From the NCBI GenBank assembly GCA_964530325.1, contig CAZHAX010000012.1, positions 1 through 64,000 on the forward strand: 64,000 nucleotides of DNA, in the 5' to 3' direction. Of the stretch, positions 1 to 6,967 are shown piece after piece. The stretch is from CAZHAX01 sp964530325. GTDB taxonomy: Bacteria; Chloroflexota; Anaerolineae; B4-G1. A program made the translations under genes and the position numbers. Positions within the stretch are counted from its first letter, which is position 1, and each line of letters opens with the position of its first letter. The notes under the pieces were generated by a model that did no database searches, was not told the origin of the DNA, and worked only from the letters and a program-made list of their open reading frames with translations.

Positions 1-35
1 GGCGGAAAGGCAACAGCGAGAGAAAGCGAGCGCAC

Positions 36-86
36 TTATCCACAGGAACAGGCACTTATCCACAGCCCCAGGCGCGGCTATCCACA
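36..86 (+). other. oriC: DnaA-box cluster, probable part of oriC
   Basis: Two perfect DnaA boxes, TTATCCACA, lie at 36-44 and 56-64, and a one-mismatch copy, CTATCCACA, at 78-86. All have the same orientation and sit 20-22 bp apart, about two helical turns. Such spacing is typical of DnaA-binding arrays in bacterial origins, and dnaA lies 2 kb away. The array may extend left of the window, so a DNA unwinding element cannot be judged; nothing strongly AT-rich lies just to its right. Confidence 0.8.
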
Positions 87-350
87 GGAGAAAGTCAGCG
101 GGGAGTACGAAGAATTAACAGTCTCAGTGTAGCAACTCAGAGATAATGGCACTGGGGACAGAAGGGGGCGATGTAGGAGATCTTGCGGACCTTGGCGCGC
201 GGGGGTCGCTCAGCCTTCGGCCCACAATCGGGGGGTGCGGGAGACCGCTTTGAAAGCAGTCAATCCGCTTGCCAGGCCTCACACAATGTGCTAGAGTAGC
301 TCTCACCTGCTCGTAGGCAGGCGCGAGTGATTGGGCGGGCACCTGGCTGG

Positions 351-599
351 ATGCCGAGAGTCTCTGCGATCATCATTCTCGTGGCTGTCTTGGTACACGC
401 CGAGGATGTAGCACATGTGGCAGGAGCCAGCTTGCTGCAAGCCCTTGCTAGCACCGGGGCTGCAGTGTGCAAGACGGCGGCCGTCGTCGGAGGCTTAGGG
501 AAGGCTGCATACGACCTTAGCTACTGGATGCCAGCTGTTCGCCGGTTCATGGAAACAATACGGGAGGCTCGAAGCGAAGGGATGGAGGAAACCTGCTAG
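351..599 (+). CDS. Small hypothetical protein with hydrophobic N-terminus
   Basis: An 82-residue frame opens at ATG 351; an upstream GTG at 327 is also possible. The N-terminal third is hydrophobic (SAIIILVAVLVHA), and a second apolar stretch rich in Ala, Gly and Val follows, so it could be a small membrane or exported peptide. No convincing ribosome-binding site precedes either start. It ends 33 bp before the frameshifted gene at 633, on the same strand and inside the same inverted-repeat-bounded segment. I do not recognise the family, and it may not be expressed. Confidence 0.25.
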   Translation: MPRVSAIIILVAVLVHAEDVAHVAGASLLQALASTGAAVCKTAAVVGGLGKAAYDLSYWMPAVRRFMETIREARSEGMEETC

Positions 600-632
600 G
601 CCGCCACGCTGTCGGGCACGAATCGAGACGCT

Positions 633-1795
633 ATGAGCTACGACATCAGAGTGTGGTCTGTCATTGAGCCGGAATGGGTCAATATCTTGCCAGAGAGCGA
701 AGGCTGGCAAGCCCAACGGGAGTCGCGCCTTCTGGGGAAATCCACCTGGCAGACCGTTGTGGGGCCTACTCTACTCGTTGAGGACGAGGATATCCCCGAT
801 GAGGTACTGGTTAAGCTACCCGGAATCCGATATCTGACTGAGGTCAACCTGGAGCCGATCAGCGCGCCGGGATTCGCTCATGATACTCTCCGGCGGCTGG
901 TCAAGCGAGCGTCGAAAGCCGCATATGCAGCTGTGGAGGATCCGCAGAAGGGGACTGTCGAAACTGCACGAGGAGTCGGTCGGATCACGCGCAGAAGAAG
1001 CGATGAGAGGGGGCAGGTGCTGAACCTGGCCTGGTGGTTCAACGACGGCCCTGTTCTGCAAGCGGACGGTTTGCTCCAGTTGGTCAATACGATGGAGCGC
1101 CTACTGCCCGAGGCGCTGCCCAGACGATATGGCGCCTATGAGCCCCCACAATACAAGTATGAGGAACAAGGCAAGGAGCGCTTCTGTGAGTTCCTCGCGG
1201 AAGAGCGCTTAGCTACAGTGTGGTATCCCCACTATCCCTTCCTTCACGTTTGGGTCGGGGGGGGCACGATGGCCACGGGCCGCGAAGGAATGGATACAAG
1301 GCGAATCACATCTATGCAGTTGTACACACCTTGGCACTGTCTGAACCAGGCTGGCCCCTGGCGCTACAGAGGTTCTGGTACGGGATGAGCGATACGATTC
1401 GGCCCTTCTACGGAGAGACTCGGTTGTTGAGCGGCCACATAGTCAAGAAGGGGCGTCTCTACAGTGACGCGAAGAGCGATTCGCATCCCATCAGGAACGG
1501 ATGGTGGAACGGTATCCCTCATCCAATGGGACAAGCGGTGGTGATGGGCGAACCCTATCTGGCGCTGTGGCCGAAGTACGCGGAGAAGGTTGAGAGACGT
1601 GGCGAGCTGTGCTTCGCGTCTGTCGATGACTGGCTATCGGGGAAGACAGTCGAATCGGTGGTCGGCAGGGTGCCGAAGAACCTGGCGCAGGGCAAGTACT
1701 CCGATCGGGTCAGGCAGATGGGCAAGAGGGGGAAGCGCACCAGAAACACCTATCCGAAGACGTGGCCATTCGACGGACCATTCTCGGACACCTGA
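633..1795 (+). pseudogene. Hypothetical protein gene split by a frameshift in a G8 tract
   Basis: Two overlapping frames make one probable gene. The first (ATG 633 to 1388) begins MSYDIRVWS and carries a protein-like sequence as far as LHVWVGG. The second (about 1265 to 1795) continues with HDGHGPRRNGYKANHIYAVV and runs to FDGPFSDT. The switch is at eight G residues (1257-1264); one extra G, or two fewer, would restore a single product of about 387 residues. The first frame loses protein-like character after the tract. The fold is unknown to me, though the length and Trp/Tyr-rich composition recall immunity-type accessory proteins. Composition looks less GC-biased than the neighbours, consistent with imported cargo. 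A sequencing error or phase variation are the alternatives to true decay. Confidence 0.55.
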
Positions 1796-1861
1796 TATCG
1801 CCAGACTGAACAGGCAGGCAGTTCCTGCACTTCCGAATTCGGGGTGCTGATCCTCGATACT

Positions 1862-2011
1862 CCAGTGCCATTAACTCCTTCGACTGTTCTTCGTAGCTAT
1901 CAACCCAGTGCCACTATTTTCTGTCCGAAGGCCATCCAGTGCCGGGAACTGTTTCCTGCCAGTGCCATCATCAGTGATTGGTCGCGCCTGCGAGTTGCCT
2001 TCCCAGTGCCA
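1862..2011 (+). repeat. Five direct copies of CCAGTGCC(A)
   Basis: Copies start at 1862, 1905, 1936, 1959 and 2003, with spacings of 43, 31, 23 and 44 bp. Four are the full CCAGTGCCA and the 1936 copy ends in G. A sixth, inverted copy is at 147-155; the sequence around it and the 1862 copy match beyond the core (CCAGTGCCATTA in both). The stretch from 1796 to 2086 has no gene and consists mainly of this array. Confidence 0.75.
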
Positions 2012-2086
2012 TGATCTTCGAACGAGTACACTCAGCGAAGCAATCTGCACTTCGGGTGCGGCTAAGGCAGAGTCGGGGAGACCGGA

Positions 2087-3415
2087 CTATCTCTGTGGGC
2101 AGCGCAGAGCGTGCCGTAGGGCCATGACGTCGCGGCGCAGGCTGTCGTCCTCGCCTAGAAGGTCCTCTATCCGGTCGCAACCGTAGAGCACCGTCGTGTG
2201 GTCGCGGCCGCCCAGGAGTGAGCCGATCTGAGGTAGAGACGACCCCGTCTCGGAGCGCAGCAGGTACATAGCTATCTGTCGGGGCCGGGCGACGGCGACC
2301 CGACGGCTCGGGCCCAATAGCTCGGCCAGCTCTATCTGATAGCGCCGGGCGACAGCCTCGATGACCGCGTCGGTGGAGACAGAGATGCGGGAAGGAAGCA
2401 GGGAGTCGAGCGCCGCCTTCGCCACGTCGACGTCGAGCGGCTGGCCGGATAGGCTCGATAGGGCCAGGACGCGATTCAGCGCCCCCTCCAGCTCACGGAT
2501 GTTGCTCTGCACCTGGCTGGCGATCAGCAGCAGTACGTCATCCGGTACTCCTCTATCCCCGGCGGGACACTTGGAGCGGAGGATGGCCAGACGGGTCTCC
2601 AGGTCAGGGGCCTGGATGTCCGCAATCAACCCCCACTCAAAGCGGCTGCAGAGCCTCTCCTCCAGTGTGCTCATCGCCTTGGGAGGGCGGTCCGAGGAGA
2701 GGACTATCTGGCGGCCGGCGCTGTGGAGAGCGTTGAAGGTGTGGAAGAACTCCTCCTGCGTGCTCTCCTTCCCGGCGATGAACTGGACGTCGTCGACGAG
2801 GAGGACTTCCGCCGTGCGGTACTTGTCGCGGAATGCCTCGGTGCTGTGGGAACGGATGGCCTCGATCAGATCGTTCGTGAACTCCTCGCTGGAGACATAG
2901 AGGACGTACAGGCCCTTGGCGTAGGCGGCGTGGCCAATAGCGGTTAGGAGATGGGTCTTGCCCAAGCCTACGCCGCCGTAGATGAACAGCGGGTTGTAGG
3001 CGCCGGCCGGGTCTTCGGCCACGGCGAGCGAAGCCGCATGGGCCAGGCGGTTGGCAGATCCCACGACGAAGTCGTCGAACCGATAGCGAGGATTGAGCAG
3101 CGGCGGGGGGACCGCAGGCGAGGGGAGGGCGAATTCCATGAGAGGCAGGTCAAGCGCCTCACGGGGTTTCTCTCCCCAAACGACGAACTTGACGCCAACA
3201 GTGCGGCCCGCGAGCCGGCCGAGCGTACGTTTGACGATGCCGAGGAGACGGTTCTCCAGCCAGTCCTTGGCGTAGCCATTGGCAACGCCGACGACGAAAA
3301 CACCGTCCTCGTACGTGACCAGACGAGTGTTGCGCAGCCACGTATCGAACGTGGCTCCGGTCATCTGAAGCTGGAGTTCGCCGAGGGCGGCGGACCAGAT
3401 GGCGGAAGAGTCCAT
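2087..3415 (-). CDS. dnaA: Chromosomal replication initiator DnaA
   Basis: 442 residues. DnaA binds the 9-bp boxes at the origin and opens the DNA in its ATP form. Visible parts: N-terminal domain I (about 1-80); short linker; AAA+ domain with Walker A GGVGLGKT (147-154), Walker B VLLVDDV (204-210) and RELEGALNR (307-315); C-terminal DNA-binding domain with the signature GRDHTTVLYGCDRI (403-416). The start at 3415 gives MDSSAIW, a normal DnaA N-terminus; a longer in-frame extension to 3637 has no domain-like sequence. dnaN does not follow but lies 32 kb away, so this is not the classical dnaA-dnaN operon. The linker (domain II) is short, about 25 residues. Confidence 0.97.
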   Translation of the reverse strand: MDSSAIWSAALGELQLQMTGATFDTWLRNTRLVTYEDGVFVVGVANGYAKDWLENRLLGIVKRTLGRLAGRTVGVKFVVWGEKPREALDLPLMEFALPSPAVPPPLLNPRYRFDDFVVGSANRLAHAASLAVAEDPAGAYNPLFIYGGVGLGKTHLLTAIGHAAYAKGLYVLYVSSEEFTNDLIEAIRSHSTEAFRDKYRTAEVLLVDDVQFIAGKESTQEEFFHTFNALHSAGRQIVLSSDRPPKAMSTLEERLCSRFEWGLIADIQAPDLETRLAILRSKCPAGDRGVPDDVLLLIASQVQSNIRELEGALNRVLALSSLSGQPLDVDVAKAALDSLLPSRISVSTDAVIEAVARRYQIELAELLGPSRRVAVARPRQIAMYLLRSETGSSLPQIGSLLGGRDHTTVLYGCDRIEDLLGEDDSLRRDVMALRHALRCPQR

Positions 3416-3951
3416 TGTCGCGGATGATGGGCTATTAAGGCGGTTGGTTGCGAGCGATCTGCTCGCCAATGACAACTGCACAGCCTTGCAGATGAGAGTA
3501 CTCAGCCGCCAGCTACCTGCGAGGACGCGTCGGAGAAGACGTGACGACAACGTCTGGTGCAGGGCAGCGCTGTGGATCGGCCTGGGGGCAGCCGAGAGGC
3601 GATATGGAGATCGCTGGAGTGACCATTGGTGGCCCAACTGAGTCCGACACGGCCGCGCCCCCTAAGGATGGCATGGAAAGACGAGGGCTATTGTACCGAA
3701 AGGTGGCCGCGGCGCAACCGGCCTGGCGGCAGGCAGCTTAATAAGTAGAGAGTTTTAAGAAAGCTTATGAGTAGTTGACGCCAAGCGGCCTCATCCACGT
3801 CTGGCGTAGTACTGGCGGTCGGGGCTGCGGAGGGCACCACATGTGGGGGCAAAGGCGTACTGCCCCTGCGCCAGCGACGGATCCTCAGCTGATCAGCCGT
3901 CCGCACGGCCGATCGAGTTTGTCGCCGGCTGCCAAAACCGGGCGGGCATCG
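3416..3951. other. Intergenic region upstream of dnaA
   Basis: This 536-bp gap holds the probable dnaA promoter (3690-3717, minus), a 7/9 DnaA-box match CGATCCACA on the minus strand (plus 3571-3579) within the predicted leader, and an AT-rich patch at about 3738-3775 that contrasts with the GC-rich surroundings. The partial box could serve dnaA autoregulation and the AT-rich patch could be a helically unstable element; both are inference. No protein-like frame was found here. Confidence 0.5.
3690..3717 (-). promoter_or_regulatory. Probable dnaA promoter
   Basis: On the minus strand TTGCGC (3717-3712) and TACAAT (3695-3690) are 16 bp apart. The predicted start near 3683 leaves a leader of about 270 nt before dnaA. 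Confidence 0.5.
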
Positions 3952-4470
3952 TCAGAAAGCAAGGAGCAGCGCGCCTCCAATCAGCAGGCCGAGCATCCAT
4001 CCCGCGGCGATGTCGGCGACGAAGTGCACCTGGAGTGAAACCCGGGCCAGACCGACCAGCGCCACCCACAGGGCGGGGAGCGGCCAGCTCCACGCCGGAA
4101 GCAGCGGCGCCGCCAGTACGGCCAGGCAGCTGGTCCGCGCGGCGTGGCCTGAAGGGAAGGAAGGACGATCGAACCGGGTGTAGAAACCTCGCCCCTCTGC
4201 GGGAGGACGATCGCGGCGGAATAGCCACTTCAGCGCAGTGGCCGCGAGGCCGGCGCCGGTCGTGGCGGCCAGAACACGGAGGGCGAAATCGCGCCCGGAA
4301 GGACCGCCCACTATGAAGACTATCGCCGCCACCAGCAGCCAGAGCAGACTGTCTCCGCTGTGGGCGAGCAGGAGGGCAAGAGAGCGAAGCGCAGGCGAGG
4401 TTGGCGGAAGAGCCAGGCGGGAGGAGACGCGCTCGTCGAGGGAAGGATCACCCCGCTCCAAGCTGCTCAC
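3952..4470 (-). CDS. PAP2-family membrane phosphatase
   Basis: 172 residues. PAP2 phosphatases remove phosphate from lipid phosphates or isoprenyl diphosphates at the membrane. All three signature motifs are visible: KWLFRRDRP (KxxxxxxRP), PSFPSGHA (PSGH), and ARVSLQVHFVAD, which fits SRxxxxxHxxxD except that the first Ser is Ala. About five hydrophobic segments surround them. The start is 3 bp after the stop of the nucleotidyltransferase at 4474, so the two are almost certainly one operon and may act on one lipid- or sugar-phosphate pathway. The substrate cannot be told from sequence; undecaprenyl-diphosphate recycling and phosphatidate dephosphorylation are both possible. Confidence 0.88.
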   Translation of the reverse strand: MSSLERGDPSLDERVSSRLALPPTSPALRSLALLLAHSGDSLLWLLVAAIVFIVGGPSGRDFALRVLAATTGAGLAATALKWLFRRDRPPAEGRGFYTRFDRPSFPSGHAARTSCLAVLAAPLLPAWSWPLPALWVALVGLARVSLQVHFVADIAAGWMLGLLIGGALLLAF

Positions 4471-4473
4471 CTG

Positions 4474-5277
4474 CTATGCCTGGCTGGGGCGAGCGCGAGC
4501 CTCGAGGTCGCGGCGCACTATCTCCAGCTGGGTGGGCTTGTCCACGTCCATCCCCACCTCGGCGTAGGGGCAGGGAACCCCGCGGCCGCGGATGCCCAAT
4601 GCCTCGCACGCACGGCGCTCGGCATCGGCTATGGAGAGGCGGCGAGTGAGGAAACGGACGAGTGTGCCGAATCCGAAGAGGCGCACCTGGCGGAGCACAC
4701 TCTTCCTGCTGCGGGAGAGCTCCTCCCAGAGTTGCTTCTGAGAGAACGAAGCTCCTGCACGTACCAGACCGATGTCTCCGCCGGCGAAGCAGCCATCTCG
4801 GAGCCGGAAGTAGGTTCGCTTGGCCGCCGGGAAGCGGGCTTCCATCACGCCCTGCTCGACCAGGCTGTAGTAGACTTCGTGATCTGTCGTGAAGCACTCC
4901 TCGATGAAGGAGTCGACGATGGCGGAGGTTATGGTCGGGACGTCCGAGCTGCACACGAGAACGGCATCCAGATCAGTGAAGGTCTCGAACGCATAGGCCA
5001 GGCCGACCTCCGTGTTCGCCATCGGCCCGCCGGGGCCGGGTAGGTAGTCTACCTCGGCCGGGAAGCGGACATCAGCGTGAGGGTCGAGGGCGACGATGAC
5101 GATATGCTCTGTGTATCTCGACCCGACGAGCGCGTCGACGACGTGCGCGATCATCGGCTTGCCGGCTATGGGGATCAGGGCCTTCGGCCTGCCCGCGCAG
5201 GCCTCCGCCAATGGATGGTCCTCTGTCGGCATCCAACCGGCAGTGACCACAGCCGCTACGGAGGGGTTAGCGTTCAT
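4474..5277 (-). CDS. NTP-transferase family nucleotidyltransferase (MobA/GlmU-like fold)
   Basis: 267 residues. The N-terminus VAAVVTAGWMP, followed by GRPKALIPIAGKPMIAHVV, is the dinucleotide-binding loop and Lys-Pro motif of NTP_transf_3 enzymes, which join a nucleotide to a phosphorylated small molecule. The usual glycine-rich loop is weak (VTAGWMPTEDHPL instead of LAGGxGxR). VLVCSSDVPTI supplies the Asp expected to bind metal. The C-terminal third has no hexapeptide repeats, so it is not GlmU. ATG 5277 is preceded by a GAGG-type ribosome site. The acceptor is unknown; pairing with a PAP2 phosphatase hints at a nucleotide-activated lipid or polyol head group. Confidence 0.75.
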   Translation of the reverse strand: MNANPSVAAVVTAGWMPTEDHPLAEACAGRPKALIPIAGKPMIAHVVDALVGSRYTEHIVIVALDPHADVRFPAEVDYLPGPGGPMANTEVGLAYAFETFTDLDAVLVCSSDVPTITSAIVDSFIEECFTTDHEVYYSLVEQGVMEARFPAAKRTYFRLRDGCFAGGDIGLVRAGASFSQKQLWEELSRSRKSVLRQVRLFGFGTLVRFLTRRLSIADAERRACEALGIRGRGVPCPYAEVGMDVDKPTQLEIVRRDLEARARPSQA

Positions 5278-5320
5278 CGTTTCCTCAGCTGCTCATGCGC
5301 CCCGAAGAGGGGCAGGCCGC

Positions 5321-5348
5321 ATTCTACCACAGCGACCGGGCCGCGCAA
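5321..5348 (-). promoter_or_regulatory. Promoter of the nucleotidyltransferase-PAP2 operon
   Basis: Minus strand TTGCGC (5348-5343), 16-bp spacer, TAGAAT (5326-5321). The predicted start is about 37 nt before ATG 5277. Confidence 0.6.
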
Positions 5349-5406
5349 CCCGGCAGCCAGCGACCTGGTGAGAGACGCGTAGCAGCTCATGCACACTGCG
5401 AGGGCC

Positions 5407-5435
5407 TTGCCCTTTCTGACCGCGTCAGGTAGAAT
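5407..5435 (+). promoter_or_regulatory. Promoter of the isocitrate-dehydrogenase-like gene
   Basis: TTGCCC (5407-5412), 17-bp spacer, TAGAAT (5430-5435). The translation start at 5466 lies about 25 nt after the predicted transcript start. Confidence 0.65.
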
Positions 5436-5465
5436 GACCGCCTGCTTTAGAGAGTGGGAGCGAGG

Positions 5466-6584
5466 ATGGCCAAGTATCGCATAGCTATGATGCCCGGCGA
5501 CGGGATCGGCCAGGAGGTAATGGAGGCCGCCCGGCTCGTTCTCGATCGAATCGGGCTCGACGCCGAATACCCTGCCGGCGAGATCGGCTGGGAGCTCTGG
5601 CGCAGCGAGGGAAACCCGCTGCCCGAGCGGACGATCGAGCTCCTCCAGACGTGCCGGTGCGCCCTTTTCGGAGCAATCACCTCGCTTCCCAAGGAGGAGG
5701 CGCAGGCGCAGCTGCGGCCGGAGCTACGGGGGAAAGGACTGGTCTACCGCAGCCCGATTGTCCGGCTGCGGCAGGAGTTCGATCTCTACGCCAACCTGAG
5801 GCCCTGCAGGTCGATACCGGGCAACCCCCTTAACTACCGGGAGGACATCGACCTGGTGATCTTCCGCGAGAACACGGAAGGCCTGTATGCCGGCGTCGAG
5901 TTCCACCCGCTGCCGGAGGATGTGCGCTCCGCTCTCGCTGAGCACAGCCCCGGGATGGCTGCCTTCGCCGAGGACGACAGCGCCGATATCGCCCTCTCCT
6001 GCCGGGTATTCACCCGGCGGGGTTGCCGGCGCATACTGCGCCGCGCCTTCGATCATGCAGAAGCGGGGGGATACCCCACGGTGACCGTCGTGGAGAAGCC
6101 GAACGTGATCCGGGAGACGTCCGGGCTCATGGTCCGTGAGGCCCGGGAGATCGCCTCTGAGTACAAAGGGATCGAGCTCTGGGAAGCGAATGTCGACGCG
6201 ATGGCCATGTGGCTGGTGAAGAAGCCCCAGGAGTACGGCGTGCTCGTCTCCAGCAACATGTTCGGCGACATCATCTCCGATCTGGCGGCTCAACTGGTCG
6301 GAGGGCTGGGCTTCGCGCCCAGCGGCAACATCGGCGACGCCTTTGCCATCTTCGAGCCTACGCACGGATCTGCCCCCAAGTATGCTGGGCAGTACATGGC
6401 TAATCCTACCGCAATGCTGCTGGCGGTGAGGCTGATGCTGGACTGGCTCGGCGAAGACGAGGCAGCTGGCGCTCTGGGCCAGGCCATCAACGCCGTTATC
6501 GGCGAGAGCAAGGTGCGCACACACGACATGGGGGGCAGCAGCACCACACTGGAGATGGCCCGGGCAGTGGCGGACAGAATCTGA
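5466..6584 (+). CDS. Isocitrate/isopropylmalate dehydrogenase family enzyme, isocitrate-like
   Basis: 372 residues. Beta-decarboxylating dehydrogenases oxidise a 2-hydroxy acid with NAD(P) and release CO2. The family signature NMFGDIISDLAAQLVGG is intact. FRENTEGLYAG is the form seen in isocitrate and homoisocitrate enzymes rather than the RELTGG form of LeuB, and NLRPCRS provides substrate arginines. HGSAPKYAGQY has the Lys-Tyr pair that favours NADP in E. coli Icd. The start is ATG 5466, just after GAGCGAGG; an upstream GTG at 5454 overlaps that site. It is a single-gene unit with its own promoter and no leucine genes nearby. Isocitrate is the likelier substrate; homoisocitrate or tartrate relatives cannot be excluded. 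Confidence 0.82.
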   Translation: MAKYRIAMMPGDGIGQEVMEAARLVLDRIGLDAEYPAGEIGWELWRSEGNPLPERTIELLQTCRCALFGAITSLPKEEAQAQLRPELRGKGLVYRSPIVRLRQEFDLYANLRPCRSIPGNPLNYREDIDLVIFRENTEGLYAGVEFHPLPEDVRSALAEHSPGMAAFAEDDSADIALSCRVFTRRGCRRILRRAFDHAEAGGYPTVTVVEKPNVIRETSGLMVREAREIASEYKGIELWEANVDAMAMWLVKKPQEYGVLVSSNMFGDIISDLAAQLVGGLGFAPSGNIGDAFAIFEPTHGSAPKYAGQYMANPTAMLLAVRLMLDWLGEDEAAGALGQAINAVIGESKVRTHDMGGSSTTLEMARAVADRI

Positions 6585-6602
6585 AGCCGCGCCGGGAACG
6601 GC

Positions 6603-6631
6603 TTGGCCCGCGCTCCGCCGTGGTGTATAAT
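6603..6631 (+). promoter_or_regulatory. Promoter of the YtxH-like gene
   Basis: TTGGCC (6603-6608), 17-bp spacer, TATAAT (6626-6631), about 30 nt before ATG 6668. Confidence 0.7.
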
Positions 6632-6667
6632 GTAGGCACGGCGGTCGGGAGGCGGAGGAGGCAGAGG

Positions 6668-6910
6668 ATGAGAAAGCTATTCAGTTTTCTAGCCGGCGTC
6701 GTGGCCGGAGCTGTGGTTGGTGCAGTGGTGGCTGTTCTGCTGGCCCCGGAGGCCGGGTCGGAGCTGCAGGAGCGCCTTCGCGGGCGTTTCGGCGAGTTGA
6801 TAGAAGAGGGCAAGAGAGCTGCCGATGCCCGGCGAGCGGAGCTGGAGGCCCAGCTGGAGTCGTTTAAGCGAGGCGCACCGATCACCATCGACGCGACAGA
6901 GCGGAGCTGA
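6668..6910 (+). CDS. YtxH-like small membrane protein
   Basis: 80 residues. One N-terminal membrane helix (FLAGVVAGAVVGAVVAVLLAP) is followed by a charged helix, RLRGRFGELIEEGKRAADAR, as in YtxH/GvpP-type stress-associated proteins whose biochemical role is unknown. The LLAPEAGSELQERLRGR region is the family hallmark (LLAP.sG.e.R..l). ATG 6668 follows a purine-rich GGAGGAGGCAGAGG site. It is monocistronic, with its own promoter and an intrinsic terminator right after it. Confidence 0.8.
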   Translation: MRKLFSFLAGVVAGAVVGAVVAVLLAPEAGSELQERLRGRFGELIEEGKRAADARRAELEAQLESFKRGAPITIDATERS

Positions 6911-6936
6911 ACGGAGAGCAGGCCTTGCTGCATCCG

Positions 6937-6967
6937 AGCCCTGGTTCTCTACGAGCCAGGGCTTTCT
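6937..6967 (+). terminator. Intrinsic terminator after the YtxH-like gene
   Basis: An 8-bp stem, AGCCCTGG (6937-6944) with CCAGGGCT (6956-6963), has an 11-nt loop and is followed by TTCTT. It overlaps the 3' end of the convergent lipoprotein gene. Confidence 0.7.

Larger units (their letters stand above)
146..2012. mobile_element. Putative non-autonomous insertion with IS21-like ends between oriC and dnaA
   Basis: An 11-bp perfect inverted repeat, ATGGCACTGGG (146-156) and CCCAGTGCCAT (2002-2012), bounds a 1.87-kb segment. Inside the right end are further direct copies of CCAGTGCC at 1862, 1905, 1936 and 1959. Several subterminal repeats at an end recall the transposase-binding arrays of IS21-family elements (from memory of the family, not a search). 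No transposase gene is present; the contents are a small ORF and a frameshifted hypothetical gene. No clear target-site duplication is visible. The repeats could instead be protein-binding sites belonging to the origin. Confidence 0.35.
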
